Made by a program: the position numbers and the translations under genes. Shown here one piece after another: positions 32,380 to 43,394 of a stretch of 64,000 nt of DNA. Location: contig CM041776.1 in NCBI GenBank assembly GCA_023374045.1, positions 323,355,925 to 323,419,924 of the forward strand, in the 5' to 3' direction. This DNA is from Limonium bicolor (lineage: Eukaryota > Streptophyta > Magnoliopsida > Caryophyllales > Plumbaginaceae). Under the pieces are notes generated by a model that was given only the letters and a program-made list of their open reading frames with translations, ran no database searches and was not told the origin of the DNA. The first letter of the stretch is position 1; each line of letters opens with the position of its first letter.

Positions 32380-33670
32380 CAGTGAACCCAGTTGTTGTAA
32401 CTCAACAAGGTCATATCCACACGGATTTCATAACTATCGAAATAATTATATACTTAGTGAATAGGCAAGAATGTAAATAAAAGTGCATAAATGTAAATTG
32501 GGGGTCTTTGAGATTTTTGGTTGATAATCGGAAATTAAGGAAAGCAATAAACCTAAACTAACTAAGCTATGATAGAAAGTACTCCGGGATGGAGGGAATC
32601 GCCAAATATACCTATATATACTCATAAACATACCTCACTTTAGTTATTTATTAGAGCTAGTGTAAAGATTCTTCAAATCTTGGACTAATCAAATCTTACC
32701 TAATTAATCACACCCCTTAATTCAAAGAAGGATAGATTCATTAGATAGCATTAATTTCAAGCTTCTAAAAATAGCCCTAAAGTTCCACTCCCTAATTAAG
32801 AGAAATGAAAGTTGAGGTTTATCCCCAATTTTTCTAATTCCAAGCTCAAGGCATAATTTTACAAGGAATCACAATAAATGCAATATAAAGCATTAATGAA
32901 GCATTTAGGAGATAAAATCAACTACTACAATGAGGTAAGCATTATAAGCAACATTTAGGTATTTGGGGTCAAACCCCCCATCCTAGAGCATAAAATATTC
33001 TATTGAACTATTAGAGAGAATATGAGGGAGAAAAGGTAAGAGATAGCCATTAATGGAGCTTAGGAGCTTCAATGGAGGTGGAATCTTCTCCCCTTTTCTT
33101 CGCTTTTATTTTTCCTCTTATCTCCTCTTCTTTCCTCCTTTATTTTCTCCTCCTAAGGGCTGAGAGAGAGCTGGGATCGGGTTGGTAAAGAATGGGAGTA
33201 AAATGTGCCAAAAATCAGCTTTTCAAAACGTAGATCTAGGTAAAAGACGTCGTCACATGCGTGAATTTTAGTCCGACCGGCCCACTTGGGTCCGTCCTAT
33301 GGGCCGATCGGTCTAGTAGTTTCTGACCGACCCACCCAAGGAGGCCATTTGGGTCGGTCAAATCCAGTAGCTTCTGGAAAAAATTCAGACTGACCCACCT
33401 GGGTTGGTCCTGTGGGTAGGTCGATCTTAAAAATGCTCTATCTTCTTCGTTTTAGCTTCGATTTTGAATCCATTTGCGCTCATGTGTTCCTATTTTCATC
33501 TAAATTTACCCTAGAAATGTTGATTCTCCTGTAAAAGCTATAAATTTGTAAAAACACCAATAAAACATAAAACTATAGGAAAACTAGCTAGAGTGGAGAA
33601 ATGAGCATGAAATTTTTTAATTAAACATGTGAAATACACCCCAAAAACATGCTCATTCGGACACTCATCA
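32380..33670 (-). repeat. LTR of a minus-strand Gypsy-derived element (LTR-2)
   Basis: On the minus strand, TTGCTTGAGGACAAGC is followed by a polypurine tract (TAAGTGTGGGGTG, 33683-33671) and an LTR starting TGATGAGTGTCC at 33670. This junction is a hallmark of large plant Gypsy-derived elements. A GC-rich patch (about 33250-33425) carries GGTCGGTC/GACCGACC repeats. The left end is approximate. Confidence 0.65.
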
Positions 33671-34996
33671 CACCCCACACTTACCTTTTTGCTTGTCCTC
33701 AAGCAAAACCATACACCCAACCAAGTAAGGTGTTCTCAAGACTAACAAATACTATCATGAAGTGTAGGATAAGAGAAGAATCAAAAAGTGACTAAAACCT
33801 TTGAGCAGTGTGAACTATATCTTATTGGTGGCATGGGTGTGTTTAGGGCAAAACAAAATATAGAGTTTTGAAGTATGACCCGAAGTGCTTCAAAGTTCTA
33901 AATATTGGGTGACATGTAGAACTTTTACCATGATCAACTTCTCTCAAGAATGGGCATTGAGAATAAAACAAAAGGAAAATTAGATTTATGAATTTGTTTC
34001 ACTTTTGCATAAGAGAAGAGGAGACAAAAAATGGGAATCAAGCCTTTGCTTTTATGAACACTCATCTCTCATTGATGGTTACCAATCGCATCTCTCAAGT
34101 TCCTTATATATTTTCACAAAGAAACACTCCTTAGAAATCCCTTAGAGAGAAGACAGAAAGAACCCTTAAGCAATAAAAATCCAACCATTTAAGATCACTT
34201 TGTCATACCACATGAAAAATGTTCCTCAAAAGCAATCAAACAGAAATTTTCATTTAGCATTTATCCGACAATTCATAAGAGTATTTGTTCTAATGAGAAC
34301 AGCCCATATCACAAGGGTCCAAGTTTTTGATTTTGGACAAACACAAGATAAACAGAGGGATTAAACATTCAAACACATAATTCATTGAAAAGGTCACTCC
34401 CCCACATTTATTTTGCACAATGTCCTCATTGTTCACCAGACAAACCGGGGAAGGTTTCAGAAAACCTTTTCAAGAAGCAGACAAAAGACAAAACACAAGG
34501 GCGCAAACAATCAATTCAGCAAAAAAGATATTCCCAAAGGCAGATTCCAGCAGAAACAAAATGAAAGAAAGGAACAAGAGTTACAAAATAATCGAAACTA
34601 GTACTCCCCTGATTATGTTGTCGGTTGCTTTGAAGGAACTACCCCACACTTGAGCTTTAACCTCAATTAGTGTAGCTTGGTTGCAGTGTGAACTTTAACT
34701 TGCACCTGAAAAAAACACTAGAAGCAATCAAACTATAAACAGCGTTAAGAGTTAGCAAAAACAAAATCAAAGTGAAAAATCATGAAGTAATGTTCTCAAG
34801 AGAATGCGCTTCACGTGCGGTTCTCTGTTCACTCTAAATCTCATTTTCTATTCTCGACTTATCCTCTTCTCGACGATAAGTCGATTCCGCCTCTTCTTCC
34901 GCCGTATCAAGCGAAACCCTAACCACCTACTTGAGTCAACTAGCGTCGGTTGTGTCGCAGACGTCTCCTCCCCTCGACAATTCAGATGGTGGAAGT

Positions 34997-36361
34997 ATGG
35001 AACCAAGTTTTCGATTCCAAGCTACTCAGCGATCCGACGAATGCAGCAGACTAAGAAAGAAGAAGAGAATGGCTTCAGATCGGGAAGAAGAAAAACTGGA
35101 TGAAGCTAATGCTATTTTTAGCGACACCTGCAAGGAGACGTTCCTCCAAATTCTAGGGAAAGGCGATTCAAATCTGGAAGCTTCTGATGACGACTTGTCT
35201 GAGAATGAAGAAATGACGCAAAAGGAAGACGAGGAAGGGGAGGACGAGTTCTACCCCCGTATCAATTTTCCTCAAGATATCTTCAAAGAAATTGAGAAGG
35301 GCTGGAGGTACGCCCTAATCGTTAAACTGTTGGGTAAGTATTTCCCAACCCAAATTATGTACGAGCGTTTGTGCCAGAGGTGGAAACTGCAAGGAAGTTT
35401 TGATTTTGCTGCTATGGGGAATGGTTATTTCTCTGTAAAGTTTGACAACAAAAGGGACAGGGATTATGTTTTGAACGATGGTCCTTGGTTAATCTCAGAC
35501 CATTACTTAACAGTAAGGAGATGGGTTAGGGGTTTTGACACTACAAAGGAAGCCATCCCTTTCTTGGATGTTTGGGCAAGATTCCCGGATCTTGGTCAGG
35601 AGTTTCAACGTGAATCTTGCCTTTCTATCTTAAGGAATAAACTAGGCAGGACAAGGAAGGTTCTGATCAATAAATCCAAGTTAGGAACCCTATTTGGGAT
35701 GGTATGTGTGTCGGTGGATCTATCCAAACCACCACTTAGGAAATTCAAGGTTGGGAATCAAACCCACTAGGTAGTCTATGAAGGAGTGCATGCTTTGTGT
35801 TTCTCATGTGGAATTTTCGGTCATCTCAAGAATAATTGCCCCATAATGGAGGATGTGGAAGCCCCAGTGAATGAAGGCGGACTTCAGATTATCCTCAATC
35901 ATAAGTCTACCATTCAGCCTCGTGAAACGGACAACTTTGGCCCTTGGATGCGGGTCTCAAGGAAGAATCGTTCTGGTGGATCAAATTCCAAGTCTAGGAG
36001 TAGAACTAGAAAAAGGGCAGCTCCTCCCGGTTCTGGAAGAGTCCAGAAGGATGATCCAATCATAAAATCTGCAAACCCTTTCCAAATGTTAGCAGATTCT
36101 GACAATGCATGTAGTGTTTCTAGGGTGAAGGATTCCTTTGAGGATCAATCTTTGCCGAAGGTGGCTCGAGTTGAAACCAATGCTCCAACCCATCACAAGC
36201 AGAACTCTGATGTTGGCCCCTCTGCTGCCCAAGATCGAAGGACACAACCAGATGTATTAGTGCCTTTAGAAGACTCTAGCAAGAACAAGTCAGAGAAGCT
36301 TGCGTTCAAGGATAGCCCCAAGGTAGATCTTGAAGTGCTCTCCCCCCGTGCACCTGCCTAG
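34997..36361 (+). pseudogene. LINE ORF1: DUF4283 domain and CCHC zinc knuckle, one in-frame stop
   Basis: The frame from ATG 34997 has an acidic N-terminal region, DUF4283 (WRYALIVKLLGKYFPTQIMY, LNDGPWLISDHYLTVRRW), then FGMVCVSVDLSKPP. A TAG at 35768-35770 interrupts. The same frame resumes with VHALCFSCGIFGHLKNNCP, the zinc knuckle, and a polar tail to 36361. ORF1 products bind element RNA. The TAG fits CAG to TAG decay. Confidence 0.9.
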
Positions 36362-36413
36362 AATTCTCCAGGTGAACTCTCTCCTTGATGGATTTCTCTT
36401 TATTATGCTTATT

Positions 36414-37799
36414 ATGGATTTTAAAATTCTAGCTTGGAATGTAAGGGGTGCAGCTAAACCGAGTTTTCTCCCTCGTGTGAAAAATCTGATTGCATTACAT
36501 AGGCCTGCTATTGTATTTTTGTGTGAGCCTAGGGTTTCTGGTCCTAAAGCTAGTTCTATTGCAAAGAAATTAGGTTTACAAATATGTATATAGTAGATGC
36601 TTCAGGATTTAGTGGGGGTTTATGGATTTTTTGGGATGGCACAGTGAAGCTAGATATTATAACCTTTGGTGATCAATTTATTCACACTCTTATTTCAGGT
36701 AACAATGTTTCCTTTCATTCCACCTTTGTGTACGCAAACCCTGATTCTAACCGTCGCATTAATCTGTGGAATCATTTATCTTCCATTAAGGACCCCCCCT
36801 CCCCGATCTGCTAGGATGCTAACTGGAGACTTTAACTCCATTATGTCCCTGGAGGAGAAGAAAGGTGGTATTAGAGCACTTAACAGAGGTAGCAAGGCAT
36901 TTGCTGAGTGGATTTATTCGAATTCTCTTATTTCTCTCCCTGGGAAGGGTAGTCTTTATACTTGGTCCAACGGCTCCATCTTTGAAAGATTAGATAGAAC
37001 TCTTGTCTCTGCTAACTGGTTTGATGTTTATCCATCCTCTCACTGTTTGAATCTTCCTAGACTAGGATCGGACCACTCCCCTGTTCTCACGCGCCTCCAG
37101 GACACATTTTCCCCTTCTGGTGGTCGTAGACCATTTAGGTTTCAGGTGGCTTGGGCCACCCATCCCACTTATAAGGACACAGTTGTGCAAGCCTGGCCCA
37201 ATAGTGGGAACATAACTTTGAATCTCAGCTCCCTTGCTTGTACTCTTTCTGATTGGAATAGATCAACTTTTGGAAACATTTTTCAGAAAAAGAAGAGGAC
37301 TTTAGCCAGGTTAGCTGGTATTCAAAAAGCTCTGGAACTTAGGCAAACCCCGGGTATGAGGAATCTTGAGGAAAACCTTAGGAAGAACTTAGAGTCTACC
37401 CTTCTCTGTGAAGAAATGTTATGGTACCAAAAGTCAAGAGACGATTGGTTATCTTTTGGAGATAAGAACACTAAATATTTCCATAGGAAAACCATGATTA
37501 GGAGGACAAGAAACAAAGTGCTAAGGCTTGAGAATTCGTCTGGTATCATGATAGAGGGTGAGGATAACCTCCTAAATCTGGCTACTTCCTATTTTAGAGA
37601 AATGTTCACCTCAGAGATCCCTAGCTTCTCCCCTCCTATTACCCACTCTTTCCCTCCCCTCAATGAGGACCAGATGGTGGCCTTGAATGAGGTCCCATCT
37701 CAGCTAGAAATTGAGGGAATTCTTAGAGCCATGAGCAACTTTAGGCGCCAGGCCCAGATGGTTTTCCTGTTTGGTATTTTAAACAACATTGGGATTTAG
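36414..37799 (+). pseudogene. LINE ORF2 N-terminal part: endonuclease/exonuclease/phosphatase domain
   Basis: ATG 36414 opens MDFKILAWNVRGAAKPS, the usual start of plant LINE endonuclease. A frameshift near 36585 passes to GGLWIFWDGTVKLDI, and a second near 36800, in a C-rich run, returns to MLTGDFNSIMSLEEK and LDRTLVSANWF, then LGSDHSPVL. The metal and catalytic residues of the GDFN and SDHSP motifs are present. A further frameshift near 37745 breaks the link region that should read into RT. Confidence 0.9.
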
Positions 37800-39892
37800 T
37801 ATGTAGTAACATCACTGAATTTATCAAGTCAGTTTTCACTCTTGGTTATTTCTGTAGTAGTCTAAATGAAACCCTTCTCTGTGTTATCCCAAAAGTTCCC
37901 TCCCCTACCTCTATGAGACAATTCAGACTCATTGCTCTATGCAATGTAACTTACAAAATCCTAGCCAAAACCCTTGTCAATAGAGTGAAATCTATCCTTG
38001 CTGATGTAATGTCCCCATTCTAGAATAGTTTTGTGCCACAAAGACATATCCAAGACAATCATATAATCATGCAAGAGGTTCTACATTCCATGAAGAGAAC
38101 CAAAGCCAAAGAGGGTTGGGTTATTATGAAAGTAGACCTAGAAAAAGCATATGACAGACTCTCATGGGATTTCATTCAAAACACCTTGGAATGCTTGAAT
38201 CTTCCCCCTAACCTTACTAAACTAATTATGTTTTGTGTGAGGTCTGTTTCCATAAAGGTGCTTTGGAATGGAACTCAATCTGAAGCCTTCCTCCCTTTAA
38301 AGGGCCTTAGATAGGGGGACCCTCTTCCCCCTTATTTGTTTGTTCTATGTTTGGATAGATTATCCCATATGATAGAAAATGCTATTGCTTCTAAACAATG
38401 GGCCCCTATTAAGCTTTGTAATAAAGGCCCTGCTCTATCTCACATATTCATTGCAGATGATCTTGTGTTGATGGGGAAAGCAACCAAGAAAAATGCTCTA
38501 AACATGAAAGATGTTTTAAACTCTTTCTACTCTATATCTGGACAGAAGGTCAGCTTTGAGAATTCTAGGGTGTTATTTTCTAACAATGTAGAGCCTAGTG
38601 CTGTTCTTATAAGTAAAGCTTTAGGAATTCCCATGGCTGACAAGTTTGGTAAATACATTGGGCTCAACCTAATCCAGGGGAGATCCAATTCATCTCTCTC
38701 TTCTAATCTTATAGAGAAACTGAAGCAAAAGGTAGACGGTTGGAAGGCTAAATCGTTATCCTTTGATGGAAGACTAGTTCTTACTAAATCTATCCTTGAA
38801 GCTTCTTCTACCTTTCAAATGATGTCCCAAAAACTCTCTCAAGATTCTTGTCATAAAATTGATAGAATTTGTAGGAATTTCCTTTGGGGTCACTCGGTAG
38901 ATAAAAGGAAGCTCCACACTGTAGCATGGCCCACGATTTGTAAGCCCAAATCTAGGGGTGGACTAGGCCTAAGAGATCTTACTAGCATGAACAAAGCCAG
39001 CTTTGCCAAGCTAGGCTGGAGGCTAATTCAGAACCAGGATAGTCTTTGGGGTAAAGTCCTCATTGATAAATACCATAAAATTGATCACAAAAGACCTTCC
39101 CCCACCTGGAGAAACATTCTTGGCAGTAGAGAAATCATAGAAGCTGGATCTAAATGGCTCTTAGGAAATGGAAAATTGATTAATTTCTGGCAAGACAAAT
39201 GGCTCTATAAGGATCCCCTCATTTCATTTGCTAGAAACATTTATGGTCTGGATTTAAATTCTACAGCCGATTTTTACTGGTCCTCACATAGTGGTTGGAA
39301 GTTTGATCTACTATCTAATCATCTTCCCCCTAGGATACTTAACACCTTGTCCGGTAAATTTATAAGATCTGAGGATATGTGCGACAGAATTGTTTGGGAA
39401 ATAAGCCGTGATGGTAACCTTTCTGTCTCTAAAGCTTATGAGTTACTCACTGATAATGGGCAGCCGGATGAAATTTGGAATCTGATCTGGTCTCTACATG
39501 TTCCAGAGAATGTTAAGACCTGTCTATGGTTCATTGCGCACAATGCGTTAAAAACCAAAAAGCTACTGTTTTCTCACGGTTTAATTGCTAATGATTTATG
39601 CAATTCTTGTGGGAATTGTGAAAGTACTGAACATGTAGTTAGGTTTTGTGATGTGGCTACTGAAATCTGGAGAATGTTGTGTGGAAAAGCAAATATTTCT
39701 CTTTTTCCTTCTGACTGCTCGTTCCATTCATGGCTAGTTATGAATCTGAAATGTGCTAAGAGTATCCCCCATTTAGAAGGAATTTCATGGTGTCAATTTT
39801 TTGCAATTACTTGCCATACACTTTGGTACTGGAGGAATGTTAAATTCCATGAGAATTTAAATGATACATGTTTACCTCCTGAATTACTTTAG
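37800..39892 (+). pseudogene. LINE ORF2 reverse transcriptase and zf-RVT region
   Basis: It includes MKVDLEKAYDRLSWDFIQ (first catalytic Asp) and, at 38450-38461, IADD in place of the usual F/YADD. Then follow GKYIGLNLIQGR, CRNFLWGHSVDKRKLH and SRGGLGLRDLTSMNKA, with the zf-RVT zone near 39390-39700. Stops occur near 37855, 38022 and at 38312-38314. Both catalytic Asp residues of the ADD box remain, but the ORF is not continuous. Confidence 0.93.
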
Positions 39893-40468
39893 TGCAGGTT
39901 AAAGAATTGGCTGCAAACATCTGAACAGCTGGGGAAAGTATTCACAAGGAAAAAGAGTAACCAAGCGAATCAGGCCTGGGAGATCCCGCCAGTAGGTTGG
40001 TACAAGTTGAACGCAGATGCCTCAAGGCTCCCATCTGGACTTGCAACAGCTGCAAGTGTCTGTAGAAATCATGAAGGTAGCTGGGTTTTTGGAAGCTCAA
40101 GACAGCTAGGAGACTCTACGGTGCTTGAAGCGGGACAGTGGGGTATTCTTGATGGCCTGAAACATGCCTCCTTGTCGAATATCCAGTAGTTGGTTGTAGA
40201 AACATATTTAGAAGAAGCTGTTCAGCTGTTCAAGAATATATCTTCGAACCCTTTAGTAGAAAACATCACTAGATCTTGCCGTGAATTGATGTCCCAGTTT
40301 CAAAATCTCTCTCTGCGGAAAATAAAGCGCAGCCAAAATCAACTAGCTGACGTTCTAGCCAAGGCTGGGCATGATTATAGTACTAGGCATGTAGTGCTTC
40401 TTCTTCCTCCTCCTGTATGTACTAACATTCTGTGTAATGAGAGTCTCCCTCTCAATACCTCTGTTTAA
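39893..40468 (+). pseudogene. LINE ORF2 C-terminal RNase H domain
   Basis: WYKLNADASRLPSGLA supplies the first Asp, LEAGQWGILDGLKHA the Glu, and NQLADVLAKAG the last Asp of a plant RVT_3-type RNase H. A TAG near 40187 splits it, and the usual V-E-T-D motif reads VETY, so one metal ligand is lost. The frame ends just before the A-rich tail. Confidence 0.88.
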
Positions 40469-40587
40469 TAAGTAATTCATTGCCTTTTGATAATAAAAAA
40501 AACAAAATCAAAGGAGAACTTGAAAAATTGAAATAACAAAAAATGAAGGTAATTCATCTTGGTTACCTCCCGAGAAGTTACCCATCT

Positions 40588-40920
40588 TTAAAGTCTTTGG
40601 CTAGACCATACCATGAATGTTGAAGTGGGCTTCAACGGGTGGGTTAGGCGGGCATCATTTTTCTGTAAAGAACAGCCCCAATTATTGAGGTTGATGATCT
40701 TAGTGCGAAAATCATCTAGTGGTGGAGACTTCTCTTCAAATTTAAGGATGAAGACATCCTCATCTTCATTGAGCGGTGCAGGGAGAACTCCGGGGTGGAC
40801 ATTGTCTTCAATCTCTAGTCCAGAATCAAATGGGAAGGTGGCCTCCACACTTAGCGGGTGGACTTGGAGTTTCCATCCAATTTCGTTGGTGCACGTTAAC
40901 AAAGTACTTTTAAAGCTCAC
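40588..40920 (-). other. Internal region of the Gypsy-derived element with a 110-codon open frame
   Basis: The minus strand is open over 110 codons (ISLVHVNKV is the other strand; the minus frame holds DNVHPGVLPAPLNEDEDVF). This part of LARD-like elements is often open but has no assigned function. I do not claim a gene. Confidence 0.3.
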
Positions 40921-41189
40921 ATTATGCCCTTAAGTGTTAAAAAATTCACAAAAAAATTTAGTTACCTTAAAAATATAGAAAACAATAAATGAATATTTAA
41001 AATATTATTAAAACTATAAAAATATATTAAATCATTATAAAACATTGAAAAAAGTGAATATTTCTTAGATTTTTTTAAAAATTATTTAGTACTATAAAAA
41101 ATAACATAGAGTTTAAACATAAAATTTATACTAATTTTGCTACAAATTTAGACCAATATAGTACTATAATTTATACCAATTAATTACCA

Positions 41190-41329
41190 TACATTTAAAT
41201 GATTTTTTCTACCAATTCAAATTATTTATTCAAAATAACTTACTTAAATTTTTTTAATATTTAGAATATTATTATTTTTAGTGATATAATATATTATACA
41301 TATGACTTTATGACATAATATAATTTATT
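41190..41329. repeat. Left arm of an AT-rich palindrome
   Basis: Its inverse lies at about 42785-42890 (shared ATAATATAATTTATT, ATGACTTTATGACAT). The palindrome encloses the GGGAAAATTC fold-back element, which seems to have inserted at the arm-loop border. Confidence 0.75.
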
Positions 41330-42745
41330 GGGAAAATTCACAATATACCCCTGTTTTCTTTCGTAATTCACAATATACCCCTTTTTTGAAACTTTGTCAC
41401 AAGATACCCCTATTTTATTTTCTAATTCACAAAATACCCCTTTTTAAAAACGGCGTCAAATATTCCGTTAACCTCCCCTGGAAAATGACTATTTTGCCCC
41501 TGACCCGTTTTTTTTTTTTTTTTTGAAAAATTCACAGTTTTTTTGGCTACTTTTTTTTTTGAAAATTTTTAAATTTTATAATATACCCCTATTTAAGTTT
41601 GTTGTTCACGAAATACCCCTGTTTATGTTTTAAAGTTCACAAGATATCCCTGTTTATGTTTTGTAGTTCACGAAATACCCTTATCACCCTGATGCCTTGG
41701 TAAAGCATCGTCTAGTTTTCTCTTGTTTTTCAAGTGCCTTCAACCTCTTCATAATCCCAAGACAAATGTTGTTTGCATTCCAGTTCTCTGAGGTTTCTTG
41801 TCTCTCGGAATGTCTCACCAATAGCTGAGTACAAATCCCTGTCATTCACAATTAGACACAATTATAATATATGACCAGAGACAAACATGTATAACATGGA
41901 TTATTTTCATAGTTAGGTAAATACCTTCAAGTAAAGAGTAGACAGATTTAGTCTTGTGGACAAACAATAATGTCACAGGCATTGGGTTTAAAATGGCTAC
42001 CTCTTGGTCAAACTCAGTAGCGGACCAGAACTTTTGTTTAGGGGGGGTCAAAAAAACGTTTAACTATTGTTCTTTAAAACATTATGTTATTTTGTATTTT
42101 TTAAAAATTTTATAAGAGCATTTTACAAATTTCAAAAGTTTCGGGGGGGGGGGGGGCGGTGGCCATTAGGGAGATGGATTTTGGTGCATTCAAATATCTG
42201 AGTGATATCCCATTAGAGTGCTTGGCACAACACAAGTTTGACCAGGGACAGACACAAAGGGGGGAAGGGCCGCTGCCCCCCCGAAACCTTAGAGAACTGG
42301 AATGCAAACAACATTTGTTCTGGGATTATGAAGAGGCTGAAGGCACTTGAAAAACAAGAGAAAACTAGGCGATGCTTTACCAAGGCATCAGGGTGATAAG
42401 GGTATTTCGTGAACTACAAAACATAAACAAGGGTATCTTGTGAACTTCAAAACATAAATAGGGGTATTTCGTGAACAACAAACTTAAATAGGGGTAAATT
42501 ATAAAAATTTAAAAAATTTCAAAAAAAGTAGCCAAAAAAACTGCGAATTTTTCCAAAAAAGAAAAAACGGGTCAGGGGCAAAATAGTCATTTTCCAGGGG
42601 AGGTTAACGGAATATTTGACGCCGTTTTTAAAAAGGGGTATTTTGTGAATTAGCAAAGAAAACAGGGGTATCTTGTGACAAAGTTTCAAAAAAGGGGTAT
42701 ATTGTGAATTACGAAAGAAAACAGGGGTATATTGTGAATTTTCTT
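41330..42745. mobile_element. Fold-back element, GGGAAAATTC family, copy 1
   Basis: The arms contain repeated blocks of TTCACAATATACCCCTG and TTCACGAAATACCCC type. The left arm runs from 41330 to about 41790 and is mirrored by about 42300-42745 (inverted). Arms are over 400 bp and nearly identical. The centre contains a G-rich homopolymer (about 42143-42155) and part of a hAT-like MITE (CAGTAGCGGACC near 42015). The size and arms suggest a Mutator-like or fold-back class; no clean target duplication was found here. Confidence 0.85.
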
Positions 42746-42784
42746 ATCCATAAATTTCAAATTATATTTTTTTCTAAATTTAAA

Positions 42785-42890
42785 TTATTTATTTGAAATA
42801 AATTATATTATGTCATAAAGTCATCTGCAAAATAGAATATAAATTAAAAATAATAATTTTCTATATATTAATTAAAATAATTTATTTTAG
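42785..42890. repeat. Right arm of the AT-rich palindrome
   Basis: It is the inverse complement of 41190-41329 with mismatches. About 40 bp of unpaired sequence (42746-42784) separates it from the enclosed fold-back element and may be the original loop. Confidence 0.75.
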
Positions 42891-43390
42891 AGAAAATTGC
42901 ATCCCCCACCTATGACGTTTGGTGAAATTACATACCCTACCCACGAGGTTTCAAAAATTACTCTCCCCACCCATATGGTTTCCTCTATTTTACATCTGAC
43001 AACTTTTCTAATATTTGATCAATAAAAAATATGCTTAAATATTGTCCAAAATTGATAAAACTTTACATGGATGATGTTAAGGTGTTATATTTTTGTCCAA
43101 TGTCAAATCCAAAGTTTTCAAAGCTCATATATGACCTGTGGGGCCCAATTAAAACATGTTGACATGTCACATGTTTCATTGGTTCCCACGGATCACATAT
43201 GAGCTTAAAAAACTTTGGATTTCACGCTAGACCAAAGTATAACACCTTAGCATCGTTCATGTAAAGTTTCATCAATTTTGAACAACATTTAAGCATCTTT
43301 TAAGTTGATCAAATATTAGAATAGTTGCCGGATGTAAAATAAAGGAAACCACATGGGTGAGAAAATTAATTTTTGAAACGTCATGGGTGA
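42891..43390. mobile_element. Fold-back MITE truncated at its right end
   Basis: The left arm (AAAATTGCATCCCCCACC, then CACCCATATGGTTTCCTC) is mirrored by GAAACCACATGGGTGAG and TTTTGAAACGTCATGGGTG at 43345-43390. The expected terminal part of the right arm is missing, replaced by the start of the satellite-bearing unit. It has no coding capacity. Confidence 0.75.
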
Positions 43391-43394
43391 ATTC

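Larger units (their letters stand above)
34773..40497 (+). mobile_element. L1-type LINE, near full length, 16-bp target duplication
   Basis: AAAAACAAAATCAAAG flanks it at 34757-34772 and 40498-40513; the right copy overlaps the A-rich tail. It has ORF1 (DUF4283 plus CCHC knuckle), then ORF2 with AP-type endonuclease, reverse transcriptase, zf-RVT and a C-terminal RNase H, the layout of plant L1 elements that carry an RNase H. Multiple frameshifts and stops show it is dead. Confidence 0.95.
32380..40930 (-). mobile_element. Gypsy-derived (LARD-like) element, minus strand, holding a LINE
   Basis: It runs from the LTR at about 32380-33670 rightward through non-coding internal sequence (33684-34756), is interrupted by the LINE (34773-40497), and resumes at 40514 with sequence typical of such internal regions (GGTTACCTCCCGAGAAG near 40561). 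Removing the LINE and one TSD copy rejoins it. No intact pol is seen, and it ends near 40930 without a second LTR. Confidence 0.6.

Noticed and set aside
36584..36814. A separate small gene in the LINE
   Set aside because: It is the frameshifted middle of the endonuclease domain (GGLWIFWDG) and belongs to LINE ORF2.
41330..42745. Assigning copy 1 of the fold-back family a 9-bp target duplication
   Set aside because: The flanks (TAATTTATT on the left, TTATCCATA or ATCCATAAA on the right) do not match; the site lies inside an older palindrome and may be rearranged.
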